A stretch of 64,000 nt of DNA from Dickeya oryzae (GCF_009372235.1 NZ_SULL01000013.1:62001-126000), one strand, 5' to 3'. Positions 18,255-29,645 are shown, counted from the first letter of the stretch. Made by a program: numbers and translations. Notes: generated by a model from the letters alone, not told the origin.

Positions 18255-18771
18255 GCGCGCTGTCCATAAATTGTTAAAAATGAGGAGTATCAAACAGTTT
18301 ACTGGGCCTAACCGGTACAAGGTAGCCTGACATATCTGAGAATAAAACCGACCACACTGTAAAGTTCATCAAAGAAAAAGAAAAAATCAGCGGAATCTGT
18401 CGACAGGATCAGTCACAGACACTGCGAAAAGGGGAAAATCTCCTTGATTACACCACCGATGACTCAGTCGCCCCACACATCTCTCGAAATGATTAAAATT
18501 TTTTATAAAATAGTCTTCACATACTACTTAGGCCAACATTTTTATTCTGTTATTTTCACTTCAGAAGATTAATAGTGCAAATAAATTAACTGGCATTTAT
18601 CTCATTCCGAATAATGTGTTAAATTAACCATGTAAATATATTAACAATAACTACAACAGGAAATTTCCCTCGGCTTTTTTAAAAGGGAGCGTTATTAATA
18701 CGGTTAAATTTCATGACGAAAAAATCTAACGATAGCGCCATGCCCTGTCGGGCAAAAAAAGGGACTTTATT
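18255..18771. promoter_or_regulatory. A+T-rich region upstream of rhlA (and dacC promoter)
   Basis: About 500 bases without a credible gene separate the divergent dacC and rhlA genes. From about 18480 to 18720 the sequence is strongly A+T rich, with runs such as AAAATTTTTTATAAAATA, so many -10-like hexamers occur and no single promoter can be chosen. The composition suggests silencing by H-NS-type proteins. AAAAGGGACTTT before the ATG is the likely rhlA ribosome site. Confidence 0.4.
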
Positions 18772-19590
18772 ATGTCAATAGAAAAATGCATTATCACACA
18801 TGACTCATGGAAAATATATGTTGAAAGGCATATCTCCGATCCTGCACATGAAACCATCATTATGGTTAACGGAGCACTATCGACAACGGCAGCGTTCAAA
18901 AATACCGTCAAAAATCTATCCGGCAGGTTTAATATCATTCTTTTTGACTTACCGTTTATTGGTGAATCATTGCCCCACAACACGCTAAACAGGGTCATAA
19001 CCAAAAACGATGAGGTCAATATCCTGCTCCATCTCATCGACATCTTTGAACCAGACCACATACTGTCGATATCATGGGGTGGGCTGTCTTCTATGTTAGC
19101 TTTGTCAAACAAGCCCAGACATATTAAGAAGGCGGTGATCGCATCGTTTTCGGCACATCTTAATGATAAAATGCGCGACTACATCCAACGCGCCAGGGAT
19201 TATATTCACTCAAAAGAATTCGAAAGAGCGGCGGAATTACTCAATAATGAAGTAGGCAAATTTCTACCTCCTTTACTAAAACACATTAATTTGAAACATA
19301 TCTCATCGATGAATGAATTTGCCTTTCAGCAGGTTAACTTCCACATAGAGCAGGTACTCACACTCAAAGAAGAGAATTATATAGAAATATTCAAGAACAT
19401 TAACGCCGATATACTTTTTTTGAATGGTGAAAATGACGAGTACACCACTACTAATGATATCAAAAAAATGGAAAAATACATTCATAACTGCAAGTTCAGT
19501 ACTATTCCTGAAGCGGGTCACTTCCTCGACCTTGAGAACAGAAAAGCGGCAAAGCAAGTCGCGGAGAAAATAATCTCATTTTTCGCGTAA
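18772..19590 (+). CDS. rhlA: RhlA-type 3-(3-hydroxyacyloxy)acyl lipid synthase
   Basis: A 272-residue alpha/beta hydrolase. RhlA of Pseudomonas joins two 3-hydroxyacyl units from fatty-acid synthesis into HAA, the surfactant precursor of rhamnolipids. The alignment from memory is strong along the length: VNGALSTTAAF, FNIILFDLPFIGES, VITKNDEVNILLHLI, SISWGGLSSMLALS and GHFLDLE have direct counterparts. The triad Ser101 (in SWGG), Asp222 (NDEYTT) and His250 (GHF) sits one residue before the Pseudomonas numbering throughout. No rhamnosyltransferase (rhlB) is nearby, so free HAA or another lipid is the expected product. The gene is A+T richer than its neighbours and is followed by a 14-bp perfect hairpin. 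Confidence 0.88.
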   Translation: MSIEKCIITHDSWKIYVERHISDPAHETIIMVNGALSTTAAFKNTVKNLSGRFNIILFDLPFIGESLPHNTLNRVITKNDEVNILLHLIDIFEPDHILSISWGGLSSMLALSNKPRHIKKAVIASFSAHLNDKMRDYIQRARDYIHSKEFERAAELLNNEVGKFLPPLLKHINLKHISSMNEFAFQQVNFHIEQVLTLKEENYIEIFKNINADILFLNGENDEYTTTNDIKKMEKYIHNCKFSTIPEAGHFLDLENRKAAKQVAEKIISFFA

Positions 19591-19601
19591 CGCGTCTCCC
19601 C

Positions 19602-19634
19602 GTCAGGCTGCTGGATGGCTTCCAGCAGCCTGAC
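19602..19634 (+). terminator. Strong hairpin after rhlA
   Basis: A perfect 14-bp stem (GTCAGGCTGCTGGA / TCCAGCAGCCTGAC) with a 5-base loop, 11 bases after the rhlA stop codon. It lacks a T run, so it may stabilise or terminate. Confidence 0.6.
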
Positions 19635-19874
19635 CATTGGGTACATAGTCAAATAATACTAACTAATTATTGATATTCGCGCATTTTAGCGACGGTTCCC
19701 CCTCAATCATCTGACATTAGCCCTCATGCGTTAGAACAACCACTGCTTAGAACAACCGGTGACATCAAACCCTTGCTGTGGATATAGTGGCCAGAGTCTG
19801 ACATTAGCATGAGCAGCATGCGACATTCCCACATCGCTTTATTGCGCCAAACGTCAACTCAAAGGAGTAGTGCC

Positions 19875-20492
19875 ATGTTGAAAATCTGGGGTCGTGAAAA
19901 CTCGACTAACGTGAAGAAAGCACGCTGGTGCGCGGCAGAGCTTGGACTGGCGTATGAACTGGTGCCAGCGGGCGGGCAATTCGGTCGTAACCATGACGCG
20001 GACTATTTGTCCATGAACCCTAACGGGCTGGTACCCTGCCTGCAAGACGACGATCTGGTGCTATGGGAGTCACACGCTATCGTGCGTTATCTGGCGGCAC
20101 AGTACGGCCAGGGGCGTTTTTATCATGCTAATGCGAAAACCCAGGCTGGCATCGACAAATGGCTGGACTGGGCGGCAGGGTTCTCCGAGCCCTACAAGCA
20201 GGTATTCATCAATCTGATACGCACAGCACCGGACAAACGCGACATGAAGAGCGTCGAAGCGGGTATCGCCGGTTGTGAAAAACGCTTTGCTATCGCGGAT
20301 AGCGTACTGGCGACACAGCGCTGGCTTTCCGGCGAAGAGTTCGGTATCGGTGATATCCCGACCGGGTGCATCGCGTATAGCTGGTTCAACCTGCCGATGG
20401 AACGCCAGCCCCGGCCACATCTGGAGCGCTGGTATCAGCAACTGACTGAACGGGAAGCCTTCCGTCAGACCGTCATGCTGCCGCTCACGTAA
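19875..20492 (+). CDS. gstB: Glutathione S-transferase GstB (YliJ)
   Basis: A 205-residue cytosolic glutathione transferase. The N-terminal thioredoxin-like domain shows KIWGRENSTNVKKARW and NPNGLVPCLQDDD, then WESHAIVRYLAAQYG, which binds glutathione. The helical C-terminal domain ends in ERWYQQLTEREAFRQTVMLPL, very close to E. coli GstB. The ATG at 19875 is chosen for the AAAGGAG ribosome site and family length; an upstream ATG at 19809 adds unrelated residues. It sits next to yliI, as in E. coli. Confidence 0.92.
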   Translation: MLKIWGRENSTNVKKARWCAAELGLAYELVPAGGQFGRNHDADYLSMNPNGLVPCLQDDDLVLWESHAIVRYLAAQYGQGRFYHANAKTQAGIDKWLDWAAGFSEPYKQVFINLIRTAPDKRDMKSVEAGIAGCEKRFAIADSVLATQRWLSGEEFGIGDIPTGCIAYSWFNLPMERQPRPHLERWYQQLTEREAFRQTVMLPLT

Positions 20493-20544
20493 CGTCTCTC
20501 TTTGCATCTCGTTGATTACATCTCGCCTGACGTCATCGCTTGTC

Positions 20545-20566
20545 GTGCGCCCTAAGCCGGGCGCAC
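20545..20566. terminator. Hairpin between convergent gstB and yliI
   Basis: An 8-bp GC-rich stem (GTGCGCCC / GGGCGCAC) with a 6-base loop, between the two stop codons. There is no T run. Confidence 0.5.
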
Positions 20567-20579
20567 ATCCATATCTGCA

Positions 20580-21710
20580 TCAGTAATCCGGTAGCCCCAC
20601 CTTCAACAACTTGCCATTATCCTGATCGGTCAGCACATACAGATAACCGTCTGGCCCGACGCGCACGTCACGGATACGTTCCCCCAGTTCCGTCAGTAGA
20701 CGTTCTTGCGAAACAATGCGATCGCCTTCCAGTGACAAACGAATCAGGCTGGTTCCCGCCAGTGCGCCAATAAATAGCGAGTGACGCCAGGCAGGAAAAC
20801 GACTGCTGTTATAAAATGCCATACCGCTGATAGCGGGCGAGACTTTCCAGTAATAGACAGGCTGGGCCGTGCCCGCCACTTCCGCCCCCTGAAATTCCGG
20901 GATTCTCTGCCCGGAGTAGTCGATACCATAGGTCGCCAATGGCCAACCGTAATTCTCTCCCGGTTGGGGGATATTGATTTCATCGCCGCCACGCGGCCCG
21001 TGTTCACTTTCCCACACATCGCCAGACCACGGATTAAGCGCCAGCCCTTGTGGATTTCGCAATCCGTAGGCCCAGATTTCCGGCCGGGCACCGGAGTGAT
21101 TCACAAAGGGATTATCGATGGGAACACCCCCATCCGGCGTAAGGCGCACCAGTTTACCCTGCAGGCTTCCTAAATCCTGAGCCAGCATCCGTTGCTGGTT
21201 CTCGCCGAGTGCGATAAACAAATGACCTTGTTTATCAAACACCATCCGCCCGCCAAAATGGGCACCGGTCGAGCGCTTCGGCAGTTGTTGCCTGAAGATC
21301 ACCGTAAAATGATTCAGCCGCTGCATATCATCCGATAGCACGCCAAATCCTACTGTGGTTCCCGCCAGCCCTTGCGGCCCGGCTTCGGCATAACTCAGGT
21401 AGACCCGGCGATCCTGACGAAAATTCGGCGACAACACCACATCCAGCAAACCACCTTGTGAATGTGCAAACACGGTCGGCACACCGTCTATCGGCGCAGA
21501 AAGCCCCTTACCGGCTTGCCAACGCCGCAACTGACCTGAACGCTCCGTCAGCAACAAGCCTTGCTCGTCCGGCAAAAAGGCCAGCGACCAGGGGTGATCA
21601 AGATTATCCTGCAACACGGTAACGGTCGGCGCAGCCAGCAGCCCCGCAGAAAACAACCAGCTTGCCGCCAGTACCGGCAAGGTAAAAAAACGAAAGCGGG
21701 GAAACAACAT
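20580..21710 (-). CDS. yliI: PQQ-dependent aldose sugar dehydrogenase YliI
   Basis: A 376-residue periplasmic beta-propeller enzyme of the soluble glucose/aldose dehydrogenase family that oxidises sugars with the cofactor PQQ. A signal peptide (hydrophobic residues about 8-27, cleavage at LLA-AP) precedes the family motifs HPWSLAFLPD, GAHFGGRMVFD, YGLRNPQGLALNPWSG and ESEHGPRGGDEIN. GGGAGAG lies about 7 bases before the ATG. The enzyme needs PQQ, and no PQQ synthesis gene is in the window. Confidence 0.92.
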   Translation of the reverse strand: MLFPRFRFFTLPVLAASWLFSAGLLAAPTVTVLQDNLDHPWSLAFLPDEQGLLLTERSGQLRRWQAGKGLSAPIDGVPTVFAHSQGGLLDVVLSPNFRQDRRVYLSYAEAGPQGLAGTTVGFGVLSDDMQRLNHFTVIFRQQLPKRSTGAHFGGRMVFDKQGHLFIALGENQQRMLAQDLGSLQGKLVRLTPDGGVPIDNPFVNHSGARPEIWAYGLRNPQGLALNPWSGDVWESEHGPRGGDEINIPQPGENYGWPLATYGIDYSGQRIPEFQGAEVAGTAQPVYYWKVSPAISGMAFYNSSRFPAWRHSLFIGALAGTSLIRLSLEGDRIVSQERLLTELGERIRDVRVGPDGYLYVLTDQDNGKLLKVGLPDY

Positions 21711-21980
21711 GCCAGGCTCTCCCAGTTATTGGTGGTAGCGATACACTCGTCACATGAAAAACGATACAGAGGGTAAAATTAGCAGACGGTAAAATTAATA
21801 GCATGCTGGCCTCAGCCATCAGGCAGAATTTACTCAAATTTGCATCCTGCTTATCGCAGCCACCCGAACTGACGTACACCCGAGCACTGATTGTTTTATA
21901 ATCACACAGGACTGTTTCCTGACGGCGATTCAGGTATAATCCGCCGCATTTTTCCGCCCCAACCCGATGTATGAGATGCT

Positions 21981-23384
21981 ATGACTGTTAACACCTTCGA
22001 TCCCACACAAACCACCACACTGTCGGCACCGCAAAAAGCGCTGAATGATCAATCCACTGACGCCAGCAAAGAGTTGTCCCGCAAAATTGGCTTTGTCAGC
22101 CTCGGTTGCCCGAAAAATCTGGTGGATTCGGAGCGAATTCTGACCGAACTGCGTACCGAAGGGTATCAGGTGGTGCCAAGCTACAACGATGCCGATCTGG
22201 TTATCGTCAATACCTGCGGTTTCATCGATAGCGCGGTACAGGAGTCGCTGGAAGCCATTGGCGAAGCGCTCAATGAAAACGGCAAAGTCATTGTGACCGG
22301 TTGTCTGGGGGCGAAAGAGAATCAGATCCGTGAGGTCCACCCCAAAGTACTGGAAATCACCGGCCCACATAGCTACGAGCAAGTGCTCAACCACGTGCAT
22401 CATTATGTTCCCAAACCGGAACATGACCCGTTTACCAGTCTGGTACCGGCTCAAGGGGTCAAACTGACACCACGCCACTACGCTTACCTGAAGATTTCCG
22501 AAGGCTGCGATCATCGTTGTACCTTCTGTATTATTCCGTCCATGCGTGGTGATTTGGATAGCCGTCCTATCGGTTCGGTGCTGGATGAAGCCAAACGACT
22601 GGCGGAAGCCGGTGTGAAAGAACTGTTGGTCATCTCTCAAGACACCTCTGCCTACGGTGCTGACGTCAAACACCGTACCGGGTTCTGGAACGGTCAGCCG
22701 GTGAAAACCAGTATGGTCAGTCTGTGTGAGCAATTATCGACGCTGGGGCTGTGGGTCCGTCTGCACTACGTGTATCCCTACCCGCATGTGGATGATGTGA
22801 TCCCACTGATGGCAGCAGGCAAAGTGTTGCCGTATCTGGATATCCCGCTGCAACACGCCAGCCCGAAAATCCTCAAGCTGATGAAACGCCCCGGTGCGGT
22901 AGAACGCACGCTGGAGCGCATCAAGCGCTGGCGCGAGATCTGCCCGGACCTCACCTTGCGTTCAACGTTTATCGTTGGCTTCCCCGGTGAAACGGAAGAG
23001 GACTTCCAGATGCTGTTGGATTTCCTGCAAGAAGCACAGTTGGATCGCGTAGGGTGTTTCCGGTATAGCCCGGTGGAAGGTGCCGCGGCGAACAACCTGC
23101 CAGATCAGGTACCAGAAGACGTGAAAGAAGAGCGTTACCATCGTTTCATGCAGGTACAGCAGCAGATTTCCAGCCAGCGTCTACAGGCCAAAGTCGGCCG
23201 GGAATTGAAAGTGTTGATCGACGAGGTGGACGAAGAAGGTGCGATCGGTCGCAGCATGGCGGATGCGCCGGAGATCGACGGGGCGGTGTATCTGAACGGT
23301 GAAAACCGGGTCAAGGTGGGCGATCTGGTGACAGTCAAAATTGAACATGCCGATGAATATGATCTGTGGGGTTCACTGGTCTAA
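21981..23384 (+). CDS. rimO: Ribosomal protein S12 methylthiotransferase RimO
   Basis: A radical-SAM enzyme that adds a methylthio group to Asp88 (E. coli S12 numbering). Three N-terminal cysteines of the auxiliary cluster lie in LGCPKN, NTCGF and GCLGA. The radical SAM cluster motif is CDHRCTFC, followed by IPSMRGD. A C-terminal TRAM domain ends in [12 protein letters not shown]. The product has 467 residues, about 26 more than E. coli, all in a polar N-terminal extension before [12 protein letters not shown]; the ribosome site before the ATG is weak, so the extension could be shorter. In E. coli bssR lies between rimO and yliI, but it is missing here. Confidence 0.95.
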   Translation: MTVNTFDPTQTTTLSAPQKALNDQSTDASKELSRKIGFVSLGCPKNLVDSERILTELRTEGYQVVPSYNDADLVIVNTCGFIDSAVQESLEAIGEALNENGKVIVTGCLGAKENQIREVHPKVLEITGPHSYEQVLNHVHHYVPKPEHDPFTSLVPAQGVKLTPRHYAYLKISEGCDHRCTFCIIPSMRGDLDSRPIGSVLDEAKRLAEAGVKELLVISQDTSAYGADVKHRTGFWNGQPVKTSMVSLCEQLSTLGLWVRLHYVYPYPHVDDVIPLMAAGKVLPYLDIPLQHASPKILKLMKRPGAVERTLERIKRWREICPDLTLRSTFIVGFPGETEEDFQMLLDFLQEAQLDRVGCFRYSPVEGAAANNLPDQVPEDVKEERYHRFMQVQQQISSQRLQAKVGRELKVLIDEVDEEGAIGRSMADAPEIDGAVYLNGENRVKVGDLVTVKIEHADEYDLWGSLV

Positions 23385-23395
23385 TCGTCTTGACA

Positions 23396-23420
23396 ACTGG
23401 CCGGGGATCACTCGGCCAGT
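23396..23420 (+). terminator. Hairpin after rimO
   Basis: An 8-bp stem (ACTGGCCG / CGGCCAGT) with a 9-base loop, 11 bases after the stop codon, without a clear T run. Confidence 0.5.
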
Positions 23421-23464
23421 AATGCATCCCATCCTGATTTTGCTCAAAAAAACAGCGCAACTGA

Positions 23465-24328
<864 letters not shown>

Positions 24329-24331
24329 TCA

Positions 24332-25513
24332 TCACTCATTGGCTGACTGCGCTGAAACCGGACCGGCGACTTTGGCTGTCAGCCAGTGCCACAACCACTC
24401 AACTGGCCCTTGTCGGAACGTGCCCAACCAAAGGCGTGCTACCAGCAGATTGCACAGCCAGACGGGCGGCACCACCAGCAGCAACTGCCAGCGGTCAAAG
24501 TGCATGAACCCGCCCAGGCGATTAAACAGCGTGGTACAAATCAGGGTTTGCAGCAAATAGCTGCTCAGCGCCATACGCCCGACACTGGCTATCCAACGGG
24601 TAAGCCGCCAGTTCATCAACGTCGGCCAATATCCGTAGCACAACGCCAGATAAGCAATCGCCTGTAGCGGTGCGCCAGTCTCTCGCGGAATTTGCAGCAA
24701 CAGACCACACCAGCGATAGTCCCACTGCAGTTGCCACTGCGCGATCACACCCGCCCCATTAATCAGCAGCGCCAGCGGCAACAACCACAGAGCAACGCGC
24801 CGATAATGCTGCTGGCTAAACTGGCCTCGCAGCCAACCGCTGCGCATTAACGCGGCCCCCAGCAACATCGATCCGGCCAGCAACCAGCCATACTGAATCC
24901 CCAGCGACAGCAGGCTTTCATTCAGTAATGACAGTCGATTTCGCCACGCCTCCGGCCCGCCCTGCGTTAACCACCAGGCTTCATAATTCACCTCAGCAAG
25001 CCCGGGTTGCCAGAAACTGCCGCCATCCTGGCTCAGCACCTGGCTCAAAACCACCAGCATCGCCAGCCCCATCAGATACAGCGCCACACCGGTACGCAGT
25101 AGCATGCGGGTACTGTCGGCATGACGCAGCATGCCGTAACTCACCAGACCAATCAGGCCATAATCCAGCAGAATGTCGCCGTCCCACATGAAAATCGCAT
25201 GCAGTAGGCCGAAAACCATCAGCCAAAACAATCTGGCATGAATCCAGCGTTTGCCGCGTCTTAGCAGCAGTTGCAACCCGGCACCAAACAACAGGGCAAA
25301 CACCGTGAGAAATTTTCCCTGCGCCAGCATGTCCATTAACGCCCACGCCCAGACATCCGCCGTAGAAGGCGGCCCCTGCCACGCCGGGTTAAGGTAGGCA
25401 GCATGGGGCAAACCGAATGAAACGATGTTCATCAATAGAATGCCAAGCATTGCCAGCCCACGGGCGAAGTCCAGCATAGGGATACGAGATGAAGAAGGCG
25501 ACGTTGGCGACAT
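24332..25513 (-). CDS. yeiB: YeiB inner-membrane protein (DUF418)
   Basis: A polytopic membrane protein of unknown function with about ten hydrophobic segments. Motifs LDFARGLAMLGILLMNI, FALLFGAGLQ, MALSSYLLQTLICTTLF and RQGPVEWLW are those of E. coli YeiB. From the ATG at 25513 it has 393 residues (E. coli 385), but no good ribosome site precedes it, and the frame is open to 25618, so the exact start is uncertain. It directly follows folE on the same strand, as in E. coli. Confidence 0.88.
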   Translation of the reverse strand: MSPTSPSSSRIPMLDFARGLAMLGILLMNIVSFGLPHAAYLNPAWQGPPSTADVWAWALMDMLAQGKFLTVFALLFGAGLQLLLRRGKRWIHARLFWLMVFGLLHAIFMWDGDILLDYGLIGLVSYGMLRHADSTRMLLRTGVALYLMGLAMLVVLSQVLSQDGGSFWQPGLAEVNYEAWWLTQGGPEAWRNRLSLLNESLLSLGIQYGWLLAGSMLLGAALMRSGWLRGQFSQQHYRRVALWLLPLALLINGAGVIAQWQLQWDYRWCGLLLQIPRETGAPLQAIAYLALCYGYWPTLMNWRLTRWIASVGRMALSSYLLQTLICTTLFNRLGGFMHFDRWQLLLVVPPVWLCNLLVARLWLGTFRQGPVEWLWHWLTAKVAGPVSAQSANE

Positions 25514-25624
25514 GGTTTTCAGCAAAGACGGGATATGTGCGCAAATTGTAGTGACTGGGACAACAAATGCCCATGCTTTTCTGGCGATGGCGATTAACCG
25601 CCAGAAAAACATCGGCAATACCGA

Positions 25625-26293
25625 TCAATTATGATGGTGGCGCACCGCGCGCAGAAATTCCTGACGGGTATTCTGGCTGGATTTGAACAGCCCCCCCAAC
25701 GACGTTGTCGTGGTGGCACTGGTGGCATCACGAATTCCCCGTGCTTTAACGCAATAATGTACCGCGTCAATCGATACCGCCACGTTATTGGTGCCAAGCA
25801 GTGTCTGCAACGCAACCAGAATTTGCTGCGTCAGACGTTCCTGAACCTGTGGGCGCTGAGAGAAAAACTGCACGATCCGATTGATCTTAGACAGCCCAAT
25901 CACACCGTCTTTCGGGATGTAGGCCACGGTGGCTTTGCCATCAATCGTCACAAAATGGTGCTCGCATGTGCTGGTCAGTGTGATGTCACGTACCGTCACC
26001 ATTTCATCGACTTTCATCTTATTTTCGATGATAGTGATTTTCGGGAAATTGGCGTAATCCAGGCCGGAAAAGATCTCTTCCACATACATTTTGGCGATGC
26101 GGTGAGGGGTCTCAGCCAGGCTATCATCCTCCAGATCGAGGTTCAGCAGGTTCATGATTTCCGTCATGTGCTCAGCAATCAGGCGCTTACGGGTTTCACG
26201 TTCCAGCATTTCGCCGCGCAGTGGGGTTTCCAGTCCACGCGCCAGTAACGCCTCGTGAACCAGGGCCGCTTCTTTTGTTAATACAGCCGACAT
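25625..26293 (-). CDS. folE: GTP cyclohydrolase I FolE
   Basis: The first enzyme of folate (tetrahydropterin) synthesis, turning GTP into dihydroneopterin triphosphate. At 222 residues it has the E. coli length. Zinc ligands are visible in STCEHHF (Cys and His) and HYCVKARG (Cys); GLSKINRIV and [11 protein letters not shown] are also characteristic. A strong CAGGAG ribosome site precedes the ATG. In E. coli yeiG is the neighbour on the other side, but here 8.8 kb of chemoreceptor and frmA genes intervene. Confidence 0.96.
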   Translation of the reverse strand: MSAVLTKEAALVHEALLARGLETPLRGEMLERETRKRLIAEHMTEIMNLLNLDLEDDSLAETPHRIAKMYVEEIFSGLDYANFPKITIIENKMKVDEMVTVRDITLTSTCEHHFVTIDGKATVAYIPKDGVIGLSKINRIVQFFSQRPQVQERLTQQILVALQTLLGTNNVAVSIDAVHYCVKARGIRDATSATTTTSLGGLFKSSQNTRQEFLRAVRHHHN

Positions 26294-26506
26294 GTTTTTC
26301 TCCTGCAGGTGTTCGCACGCTAACGTTGCCCGAGGCCAACGTCGGCCACAACTCTAATGGAGTGACTGATGATTATCCAGCGATTGTGTGCCATAGCTGA
26401 TGAAAAGACTTCAATTTGCCACCCTGTCATCACACGCCCCTGCCATCGTGACATGTGCTGCCGCATCCACACCGATGAATGCAGCAGACGTTAACCCATG
26501 GTGGCG

Positions 26507-28192
26507 TTAGAATTTCTCCCAGTTACCCTGCCCACTGCTTTTACCGGCTGGTGGCAACGCGGGTGCCGTTGCTTTAAGTGACGGGCGTTTGAGCGCCAGA
26601 TTGCTGTCCTGCCTCTGATACCCTGTAGCCGAATGGTACTCAGTGCCAAGATGGAAGACCTCTACCGCCTGCGTCAGTTGCCGTGCCTGCTCTTCCAGTG
26701 AGGCAATCGCCGCCATTGCCTGTTGCACCAGGGTCGCATTCTGCTGGGTCACACCATCCATTTCATTGACTGCCTGACCGATTTGCGAAATCCCGCGGCT
26801 CTGTTCATCTGACGCAGAGGCAATCTCACCAATCAGATTACTGACGTGCGATACCGTGTCGATAATCGTCTGCATCGCTTCCCCGGCCTGCTTGACCTGT
26901 GTTGAGCCCACATCCACCCGGGATACCGATTCCGCAATCAAGCCTTCAATCTCTTTGGCGGCCTGAGCACTGCGTTGTGCCAGGCTGCGCACTTCGCCTG
27001 CAACCACAGCGAAACCCCGCCCCTGCTCGCCAGCACGCGCCGCTTCCACCGCTGCGTTCAGCGCCAGAATGTTGGTCTGGAAGGCAATACCGTTAATGAC
27101 CGAGGTAATATCAGCAATCTTACGGGAACTGGCGGTAATACTGTCCATCGTTTCCACCACATTATTGGTGATTTTCCCGCCTTGTATCGCCGCGTCGGAG
27201 GCCTCCTGCGCCAGCTTGGTGGCCTGATGGACGTTTTCTGCGTTGTGCTGCACGGTAGAACTCAGTTGTTCCATGCTGGCGGCAGTTTCCTGCAATGCTG
27301 ATGCCTGCTGCTCGGTTCGTCCCGATAGATCATTATTGCCTTGCCGGATCTCAGTCGCCCCCTGATAAATCGTCTCGGCGGTATCACGAATCAACGAGAC
27401 GGTATCTTTCAAACTCAGTTGCAGTTTTTTGATGTCGGGAATCATACGCCCGGCACAGTTACGGCCGAACTCTTCCAGATGCTGATCGAGCCGACCGGCG
27501 ATCAGTTTGCCAAGGTGTGCCTGGATGACAGCGAGAGGGTTTACCAGATACTTGGTCAGATAGCGTTCACTGACCAGGAAAATGATCACACTGATAATCA
27601 GTGCCAGTATTAAAGCATTTCGGGTCCAGTCATTATGGGTATTCACTACCCCCAGAAAATCCGCGTTTGTCACCGCTGCTGTGTATTTCTGTGCGGCATC
27701 ACCAAATGCCCAACTGGCTGGCGGATACACTTTGCGAAATACGCTGCGAAACGCCTCCAGATCGTTTTTCTGCAGTGCGGCATACATTGGCTCTATCGCC
27801 GTCGAAATCAATGCTGACCAGCTTGATACCATTTCATCAGTAATTTTTTTATCCACACCAATTTGTGGTGCTGCTTTAAATTTTTCCAGCGCACCTTTGG
27901 TATTTTTGATGGCCGTCATCGCCATATCCAATGTCTTTTTAGCATTCTCTGCATCGTTGAATTGCAGATAATCCATCACACGTGCCATTCGGGTAACAGA
28001 GCGGAAATACTGGTCATTGCCGTAGGTGAGATAACTCTGGGTTTTACTTTGGGTTGAGTTATCATTTAACAGCAACGTAACCTGTTTTAATGAATGCAGG
28101 CTGTAACCGGATACCCCCCCCCAGAGCACCACAAAAAACCCCATAATAAATAACATCATCACTCTTACACGGATATTTCTTAGAAAAGACAT
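26507..28192 (-). CDS. Methyl-accepting chemotaxis protein 1 (NWEKF tail)
   Basis: A 561-residue transmembrane chemoreceptor. TM1 (about 10-30) and TM2 (about 190-210) bracket a periplasmic four-helix-bundle sensor. A HAMP region and the signalling hairpin follow, with its tip [37 protein letters not shown]. The protein ends in NWEKF, a variant of the NWETF pentapeptide that tethers CheR and CheB. The ligand cannot be read from the sequence. The sensor shares the [18 protein letters not shown] pattern with the two neighbouring receptors, so all three probably derive from one ancestor. It is the most divergent of the three. Confidence 0.93.
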   Translation of the reverse strand: MSFLRNIRVRVMMLFIMGFFVVLWGGVSGYSLHSLKQVTLLLNDNSTQSKTQSYLTYGNDQYFRSVTRMARVMDYLQFNDAENAKKTLDMAMTAIKNTKGALEKFKAAPQIGVDKKITDEMVSSWSALISTAIEPMYAALQKNDLEAFRSVFRKVYPPASWAFGDAAQKYTAAVTNADFLGVVNTHNDWTRNALILALIISVIIFLVSERYLTKYLVNPLAVIQAHLGKLIAGRLDQHLEEFGRNCAGRMIPDIKKLQLSLKDTVSLIRDTAETIYQGATEIRQGNNDLSGRTEQQASALQETAASMEQLSSTVQHNAENVHQATKLAQEASDAAIQGGKITNNVVETMDSITASSRKIADITSVINGIAFQTNILALNAAVEAARAGEQGRGFAVVAGEVRSLAQRSAQAAKEIEGLIAESVSRVDVGSTQVKQAGEAMQTIIDTVSHVSNLIGEIASASDEQSRGISQIGQAVNEMDGVTQQNATLVQQAMAAIASLEEQARQLTQAVEVFHLGTEYHSATGYQRQDSNLALKRPSLKATAPALPPAGKSSGQGNWEKF

Positions 28193-28520
28193 AATTAACT
28201 CCCGAATGTTATTTGACGTTTTCCAGGATTGGCTAAGTAGCAGAGAGTCCTTTACTCATTAATACGACAGTTACCCTATCAGAACGCACAGCACCCAATA
28301 TCACCGCAGGGGTCGTCATATAGCGCAAATGATACCAGTGGGTAGTTATAAGCAGGATAATCACTACGCGCACACACGTTCTGATTTATCAGCAAGTATA
28401 GGCAGGGATAGAAAAAATGAGATGGCACAGCTGGTTATTCGTATAAAAACCACGTCAGAAAAACAGCAATATCACGCGACAGTCACACTCTCGCACTTTA
28501 TTCATCGTGTATTCATCTTC
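28193..28520 (-). promoter_or_regulatory. Region upstream of chemoreceptor 1
   Basis: About 330 bases without a gene carry the promoter of the receptor gene ending at 28192. A possible FliA (sigma-28) site on the minus strand (CTTTA at 28250-28254 read in reverse, with GGATTGGC at 28226-28233) has the wrong spacing and only partial matches, so no promoter is assigned. Confidence 0.3.
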
Positions 28521-28552
28521 AATAAAAAATGCACCGGCTTGCCGGTGCATTT
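28521..28552 (-). terminator. Intrinsic terminator of chemoreceptor 2
   Basis: On the minus strand a long stem (TGCACCGGC / GCCGGTGCA) is followed by six T residues. It is 46 bases after the stop codon and is shared, in altered form, with the third receptor. Confidence 0.9.
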
Positions 28553-28559
28553 CGTGTAA

Positions 28560-29645
28560 AACAGGAGGGTGTGTACAGGCTTAGAAGGTTTCCCTGTTTA
28601 AAAGGTTTCCCAGTTGCCGTGCGATGACCGGGCTGGCAGCGCTGCCGTTTTCGGTGCTGGTCGTTTCAGTTCCGGCCGTTTCAGTGCCGGTGTCACGGTG
28701 CGTGGCGAGTGTAACGCTGCCGCCGAGTCACCCAGGTCAAACGACGCCACTGCGGTTGCCAGGCTCTGTGCCTGCTCATCCAGCGAGGCTGCCGCCGCCG
28801 AGGCTTCCTGCACCAGTGCCGCGTTCTGTTGCGTCACACCGTCCATTTCCGTTACCGCCTGACCAATTTGCTCGATACCCCGGCTCTGTTCATCCGACGC
28901 CGCCGAAATCTCACCCATCAGGTCATGCACCCGCGAGACCGAGGAGATAATTCCCTCCATCGCGCTGCCTGCCTCGCGAACCAGTGTCGAGCCCGTATCT
29001 ACCCGGCGGACCGATTCGCCAATCAGCGTTTCAATCTCTTTCGCCGCCTGCGCACTGCGCTGCGCCAGATTTCTCACTTCACCGGCCACCACCGCGAAAC
29101 CACGCCCCTGCTCACCGGCCCGCGCCGCTTCCACCGCCGCGTTCAGCGCCAGAATATTGGTCTGGAAAGCGATGCCGTTAATCACGGTGGTGATATCCGC
29201 TATCCTGCGGGAACTGTCCGAAATGCTCTGCATGGTGGTGACCACGCTGCTGGTAATTTCGCCACCCTGACGTGCCATCTGCTGCGCTTCTTCCGAAATT
29301 TGCCGTGCCTGACGCACGTTATCGGCGTTATTTTTTACCGTTGACGTCAGTTCTTCCATGCTGGCGGCGGTTTCCTGCAGCGCAGCTGCCTGCTGGTCGG
29401 TACGGCGTGACAGTTCATCATTCCCCTGGCGGATTTCACTGGTACCGGTATAAATCACCGTCGAGCTGGCATGAATAGTCTGCACCGTATCACGCAGACT
29501 GTGCTGCATCGCCCGGATGTAAGGGATCAACTGACCGGCACAGTTACGGCCGAACTCGTCGAGTTCAACACCCAGTTTGCCGCTGGTCAGCAGTTCCAGA
29601 TGGCGTTTGATCTGACCAATCGGTTTCACCAGATAGTTCACCAGA
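28560..29645. repeat. Copy A of a duplicated 1.1-kb segment (3' half of receptor 2)
   Basis: The DNA from just before the stop codon of receptor 2 to its HAMP region is nearly identical to 30760-31845 in receptor 3. The encoded parts differ by about eleven residues in about 345, counted by eye. The sequence after the stop (ACAGGAGGGT and onward) is also shared. Confidence 0.9.

Noticed and set aside
28226-28254. Possible FliA promoter for chemoreceptor 1
   Set aside because: Only partial matches and a spacing two bases too long; no similar site before receptors 2 and 3.
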